From: Chitinophaga nivalis
GTDB lineage: Bacteria; Bacteroidota; Bacteroidia; Chitinophagales; Chitinophagaceae
Length of the DNA: 64,000 bases
Direction: 5' to 3'
NCBI RefSeq assembly: GCF_025989125.1
Contig: NZ_JAPDNR010000001.1
Coordinates: 1,284,301-1,348,300, forward strand
The notes under the pieces: generated by a model
Seen by the model: the letters and a program-made list of their open reading frames with translations, nothing else
Told to the model about the DNA's origin: nothing
Databases searched by the model: none
Made by a program: the position numbers and the translations under genes
Shown here: piece after piece, positions 60,624 to 64,000 of the stretch
How positions within the stretch are numbered: the first letter of the stretch is position 1
How the letters are laid out: every line of letters begins with the position of its first letter

Positions 60624-61646
60624 ATGGGATTTTTTAATTTTTTAACGCAAGAAATCGCGATTGATCTTGGTACAGCGAACACGCTGATAATTCATAATGA
60701 CCAGGTGGTAGTGGATGAGCCTTCCATTGTAGCGATAGAACGGGCTAGTGGCAAAATTGTAGCTGTCGGAAAGAAGGCTATGATGATGCACGAAAAAACA
60801 CACGAATATCTTCGTACTATACGTCCCCTGAAAGATGGTGTGATAGCGGACTTTAATGCCGCTGAGGGAATGATCAGGGAATTAATAAAAATGATTTATC
60901 CTAAGAAACCGTTGTTTGCGCCAAGCTGGCGTATGGTGATCTGTATCCCTTCCAGTATTACGGAAGTGGAAAAGAGAGCTGTACGTGACTCCGCTGAGCA
61001 GGCCGGTGCGAAGGAAGTCTATCTGATTCATGAACCCATGGCAGCAGCACTGGGTATTGGTATTGACGTGGAAGAACCAGTGGGTAACATGATCATTGAC
61101 ATCGGTGGTGGTACTACCGGTATCTCTGTAATAGCCCTGGCAGGTATTGTATGCGACCAGAGTATCCGTATTGCCGGTGATGAATTCACTGCCGACATCA
61201 TGGAAGCCCTCCGTCGTTATCATAGCCTCCTGATTGGGGAAAGAACCGCAGAACAAATTAAAATCCATATCGGCTCTGCCCTGAAAGAACTGGATAACCC
61301 ACCGGATGACATCCCGGTTAATGGTCGTGACCTGGTAACAGGTATCCCGAAACAGATCATGGTATCTTATCAGGAAATCGCCGAAGCCCTGGATAAATCT
61401 ATCTTCAAAATTGAGGAAGCCATCCTGAAAGCGTTGGAAACCACGCCGCCGGAACTGGCATCAGATATTTACAGACGCGGTTTATACCTGACCGGTGGTG
61501 GTGCACTGCTGCGCGGACTGGATAAACGCCTTGCCCAGAAAATCAAACTGCCTGTTCATGTAGCAGACGATCCGTTACGTGCGGTGGTTAGAGGTACAGG
61601 CATTGCGTTGAAACATGTGGGTAAATATCCGTTCCTGATGCAATAA
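60624..61646 (+). CDS. mreB: Rod shape-determining protein MreB
   Basis: A 340-residue bacterial actin that guides lateral cell-wall synthesis. The actin-type nucleotide elements are visible: IDLGTANTLI near the N-terminus, PLKDGVIADF, MIIDIGGGTTGISVIAL (phosphate 2) and GLYLTGGGALLRGLD (adenosine). The start is ATG 60624 (MGFFNFLTQ). First gene of mreBCD-mrdA; a long hairpin separates it from mreC. Confidence 0.96.
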   Translation: MGFFNFLTQEIAIDLGTANTLIIHNDQVVVDEPSIVAIERASGKIVAVGKKAMMMHEKTHEYLRTIRPLKDGVIADFNAAEGMIRELIKMIYPKKPLFAPSWRMVICIPSSITEVEKRAVRDSAEQAGAKEVYLIHEPMAAALGIGIDVEEPVGNMIIDIGGGTTGISVIALAGIVCDQSIRIAGDEFTADIMEALRRYHSLLIGERTAEQIKIHIGSALKELDNPPDDIPVNGRDLVTGIPKQIMVSYQEIAEALDKSIFKIEEAILKALETTPPELASDIYRRGLYLTGGGALLRGLDKRLAQKIKLPVHVADDPLRAVVRGTGIALKHVGKYPFLMQ

Positions 61647-61657
61647 ACTTATTTAGT

Positions 61658-61724
61658 TATTCAGATATTTTGCCGGGCAGGAACAGCCCTACCGGCCATT
61701 CCCCAACAGCAAAATATCTGAATA
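61658..61724 (+). other. 16-bp hairpin between mreB and mreC
   Basis: TATTCAGATATTTTGC (61658-61673) pairs perfectly with GCAAAATATCTGAATA (61709-61724). A small GGGC/GCCC hairpin lies in the loop. No T-run follows. It may lower mreCD expression or stabilise the mreB message. Confidence 0.6.
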
Positions 61725-61749
61725 TCCATTTTCTAAATAGTGCGCGCTT

Positions 61750-62637
61750 GTGCGAAATCTAATCATTTTCTTTAGGCGATATTTTAACTTCTTCTTATTT
61801 CTGCTGCTGGAAGTGATTTGTATTGTATTGGTATTCCAGAATAATAACTTCCAGCGAACAGCCTACGTTAACTCCGCCAATAATATCAGTGGCAGGTTAT
61901 ACGACAAGTATAACAATGTACAATACTACTTTCACCTGAAAGCCACCAATGACAGCCTGGTCGCTGAAAATATGCGCCTGCACAATGCGCTGCGTACCAG
62001 CTTCGACAGCATGATCACTACCAACGGTTTCAGAACAGATACCATCCGCAAATACAGCGATGACACCGCTCACAAGGTAATCGGTACTGAAATCCGCCGC
62101 TATGAATACTTTGCGGCAAAAGTGATCAACAATACACTGAATAAACCGGTTAACTATATTACCATACACCGCGGCAGCCTGCAGGGAATCCGCCCCAATA
62201 TGGGCGTTATCAGCACCAATGGTGTGGTAGGCGTGGTAAGAAGCGTGAGTGATAACTACTCCGTTGTATTATCCATGCTGTCCAAATCCAACTCCGTATC
62301 CATCAGCGCCCGTCTGGGTCAAAGCAAGGAAATGGGATCGGTACACTGGGACGGCGATAATGCCGGCTATGCCCTGCTGAAGGATATTCCCAAAAGTGCG
62401 AAGGTAAACAAAGGTGATACCGTGGTAACCAGCGGTTTCTCTGCCCTGTTCCCCGAAAACATTCCCATTGGTTATGTAGATGGGATCACAGTGGGTGATA
62501 AGGCCAGTACTTCCTACACGATCCGGTTGAAATTGGCGACCAATTTCTTCAACCTGCAATATGTGTATGTGATAGAAAACCTGCTGAAGGAAGAACAACA
62601 ACGATTAGAGGATTCAACGTATAAGTTGATTAAATGA
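61750..62637 (+). CDS. mreC: Rod shape-determining protein MreC
   Basis: A 295-residue bitopic protein with GTG start (61750). One membrane helix lies at about 9-27, followed by a coiled-coil stretch (NNVQYYFHLKATNDSLVAENMRL) and the beta-barrel MreC domain with VVGVVRSVSDNYSVVLSMLSKSNSVSARLG-like strands and GDTVVTSGFSALFPENIPIG. It links MreB to the PBP2 machinery in the periplasm. Overlaps mreD by 4 bases (ATGA). Confidence 0.94.
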   Translation: MRNLIIFFRRYFNFFLFLLLEVICIVLVFQNNNFQRTAYVNSANNISGRLYDKYNNVQYYFHLKATNDSLVAENMRLHNALRTSFDSMITTNGFRTDTIRKYSDDTAHKVIGTEIRRYEYFAAKVINNTLNKPVNYITIHRGSLQGIRPNMGVISTNGVVGVVRSVSDNYSVVLSMLSKSNSVSISARLGQSKEMGSVHWDGDNAGYALLKDIPKSAKVNKGDTVVTSGFSALFPENIPIGYVDGITVGDKASTSYTIRLKLATNFFNLQYVYVIENLLKEEQQRLEDSTYKLIK

Positions 62638-63143
62638 GTATACTGTTAAGAAATATTATCCGTTTTGTACTCCTGCTGCTGATTCAGGTGTTTGTACTCA
62701 ATGAAGTACTCCTGCACCAGCTGGTGAGTCCATATCTGTATATGCTGTTTATACTGGCGCTGCCCTTTAACCTGCCGCGCCCGGTACTCATGTTAATGGG
62801 CCTGCTCATGGGCCTTTCGCTGGATATGTTTATGAATACCATGGGTATGCACGCTGCTGCCTGTGTATTGATTGCTTATTTGCGCCCGTTTATTATCAAT
62901 GTGCTTTCTCCGCAGGGTGGTTTTGAAACTACCCAGAAAACGCCTTCTATGACCAGCATGGGAGTATCACAGTTCCTGATTTACGCAGCGATCCTGGTAT
63001 TTCTTCACCATACTGTTTTTTTTACACTGGAAGTATTTGGGTTTGCCAACCCGCTGTACCTGTTGTTAAAAATACTCCTGTCCACCCTTGCCAGTCTTTT
63101 TCTCATCGTGCTCTATGAATTACTTTTCTTTTCAAAAAAGTAA
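62634..63143 (+). CDS. mreD: Rod shape-determining protein MreD
   Basis: A 169-residue polytopic membrane protein with about five helices. Its sequence is weakly conserved, but length, hydropathy, the LGLLMGLSLDMFMNTMGMHAAACVLIAYLRP segment and position are typical of MreD. The 4-base overlap with mreC implies coupled translation. Confidence 0.88.
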   Translation: MSILLRNIIRFVLLLLIQVFVLNEVLLHQLVSPYLYMLFILALPFNLPRPVLMLMGLLMGLSLDMFMNTMGMHAAACVLIAYLRPFIINVLSPQGGFETTQKTPSMTSMGVSQFLIYAAILVFLHHTVFFTLEVFGFANPLYLLLKILLSTLASLFLIVLYELLFFSKK

Positions 63144-63220
63144 TACAGGTCCGTTAAGGGAATTGCCGGTAAGTACCTGAACAGGTATGACCCGGCTTAC
63201 TGCCTGAAGTAATTTTAGTG

Positions 63221-63228
63221 TAGGTTTG
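63221..63228 (+). promoter_or_regulatory. Candidate -7 box (TAGGTTTG) ahead of mrdA
   Basis: TAGGTTTG matches TAnnTTTG and lies 30 bases before the mrdA ATG, so the PBP2 gene may have its own promoter besides readthrough from mreD. Confidence 0.4.
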
Positions 63229-63257
63229 TATCTTAAAATATATCCGTCCTTAATAGC

Positions 63258-64000
63258 ATGTCTGTATTTAATCAGCCCAGGAAAAGAGTTATACAGTTGA
63301 TTATACTTGGGATGGTGGTGTTGATCATCACCCGGTTATTCTTCTTACAGATTGTGGAAAAGAAATACGCCAAGCTGGCGGATGCCAATGCTGTGCTCCG
63401 TAAGGTAGTATATCCCAGCCGGGGTATTATCTTCGACCGGCAAAACCGCAGTATCCTCGGCAACGATGTATTATATGACCTGGTAGTAACCCCCGCCAGT
63501 GCTAAAAATATAGATACCCTCTATCTGTGTAATATTCTGAAAATAGATAAAGAAGAATTTCGAAAACGGATTATCAACGCCATCGTGAAAAATGGCCGGG
63601 TAAGACAATCTGTTTTTGCTCCCCTGCTGGCGCCTGATGTATTTGGGCAGCTGCAGGAAAGTATGTACCTGTTTCAACCCGGCTTTGAACTGGTACCCCG
63701 TCAGATCCGCTCCTATCCTTATGCGGCAGCGGCCAACATCCTGGGGTATATCGCGGAAATCTCCCCCGGTATGCTGAAAGATTCTGCCTATTTTTCCTAC
63801 AACTCCGGTGATTACCTGGGTTTCACCGGTCTGGAGAAAACATATGAATCGGTGTTGATGGGAAAACGGGGTATTCAATATCTGGTAAAAGATAACCTGA
63901 ACCGGCCGCAGGGCGCCTACGAAAACGGAGAGTTTGACAGCGCCGCAGTAGCAGGTAAAAACCTCCGCCTCTCCCTGGATATAGAACTGCAGCAACTGGG
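63258..64000 (+). CDS. mrdA: Penicillin-binding protein 2 (MrdA), N-terminal part, cut by the window edge
   Basis: About 247 residues of PBP2, the transpeptidase of the elongasome. A membrane anchor is at about 10-30 (VIQLIILGMVVLIITRLFFLQIV), followed by the dimerisation/pedestal domain with VVYPSRGIIFDRQNRSILGNDVLYDLVV (the RGxIxDRN signature), AANILGYIAEIS and LGFTGLEKTYESVLMGKRG. The catalytic SxxK region lies beyond the right edge. Located as usual after mreBCD; rodA is expected next. Confidence 0.93.
   Translation, partial: MSVFNQPRKRVIQLIILGMVVLIITRLFFLQIVEKKYAKLADANAVLRKVVYPSRGIIFDRQNRSILGNDVLYDLVVTPASAKNIDTLYLCNILKIDKEEFRKRIINAIVKNGRVRQSVFAPLLAPDVFGQLQESMYLFQPGFELVPRQIRSYPYAAAANILGYIAEISPGMLKDSAYFSYNSGDYLGFTGLEKTYESVLMGKRGIQYLVKDNLNRPQGAYENGEFDSAAVAGKNLRLSLDIELQQL

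Noticed and set aside
1..64000. CRISPR array, prophage or insertion sequence
   Set aside because: No regularly spaced repeats, transposase, integrase or phage structural genes were seen on either strand. The only direct repeat of note is the 280-bp tandem duplication.

Overview
The window reads as a chromosomal segment of a Bacteroidota bacterium, most likely a Chitinophaga-like member of the Chitinophagaceae. The evidence is the gliding-motility genes gldF, gldG and gldB, a fused MurF-alanine racemase, TonB-dependent and PorT-like outer-membrane proteins, lipoproteins with Bacteroidota lipoboxes, a GlnRS next to a GluRS, almost no Shine-Dalgarno sequences, and recurrent -7 boxes of the TAnnTTTG type (TATATTTG, TACATTTG, TACCTTTG) characteristic of Bacteroidota sigma-A promoters. 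Coding density is high and nearly all of it is chromosomal household content. I see no phage, transposase, integrase or CRISPR array.

Layout. 1-3.4 kb is the edge of a RiPP locus: the tail of an unrecognised gene and a full-length LanB-type dehydratase. 3.4-8.5 kb is accessory: a sterol desaturase-family enzyme, a truncated membrane-protein gene abutting a tandem-duplicated small gene, a large secreted protein of unknown role, tRNA-Ser(GGA) with its terminator, and an aquaporin. 8.5-22 kb is metabolism: ansA, tatD, a polysaccharide deacetylase, convergent gltX and glnS, a stand-alone B12-binding protein, two outer-membrane beta-barrels, an S41 protease, an enoyl-CoA hydratase and fumC. 21.6-25.7 kb holds a TonB-dependent receptor followed by a TauE/SafE permease, behind a good promoter with a palindromic operator candidate.

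25.9-36.6 kb is envelope and motility: lspA, murF-alr, terC, gldG-gldF, a cysteine desulfurase, methylmalonyl-CoA epimerase and a second, stand-alone murF. 36.7-38.9 kb is a compact four-gene operon (unusual c-type cytochrome lipoprotein, YceI, DUF5777 beta-barrel, mini-zincin), which I consider the best candidate for an under-described system. 39-45 kb carries apaG, gldB, a PorT-like protein, nadE, serS and a GNAT acetyltransferase.

45.2-54.2 kb is a complete-looking molybdenum cofactor locus in alternating orientations: a MoeB-rhodanese fusion, TauE/SafE permease, moaA, a small conserved protein, moaD, moaE, mobA, moaC and moeA. It is followed by a DUF1800/DUF1501 pair whose second member has a twin-arginine-like leader. 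No molybdoenzyme or molybdate transporter lies inside the window. 54.2-60.3 kb has a lipoprotein, an OPT and a POT peptide transporter and purD. The window ends in the cell-shape operon mreB-mreC-mreD followed by a truncated PBP2 gene (mrdA).

Between genes the sequence is rich in strong inverted repeats. Most are clear terminators. A few are unusual, with interleaved (pseudoknot-type) or mutually exclusive stems, and are reported as findings.
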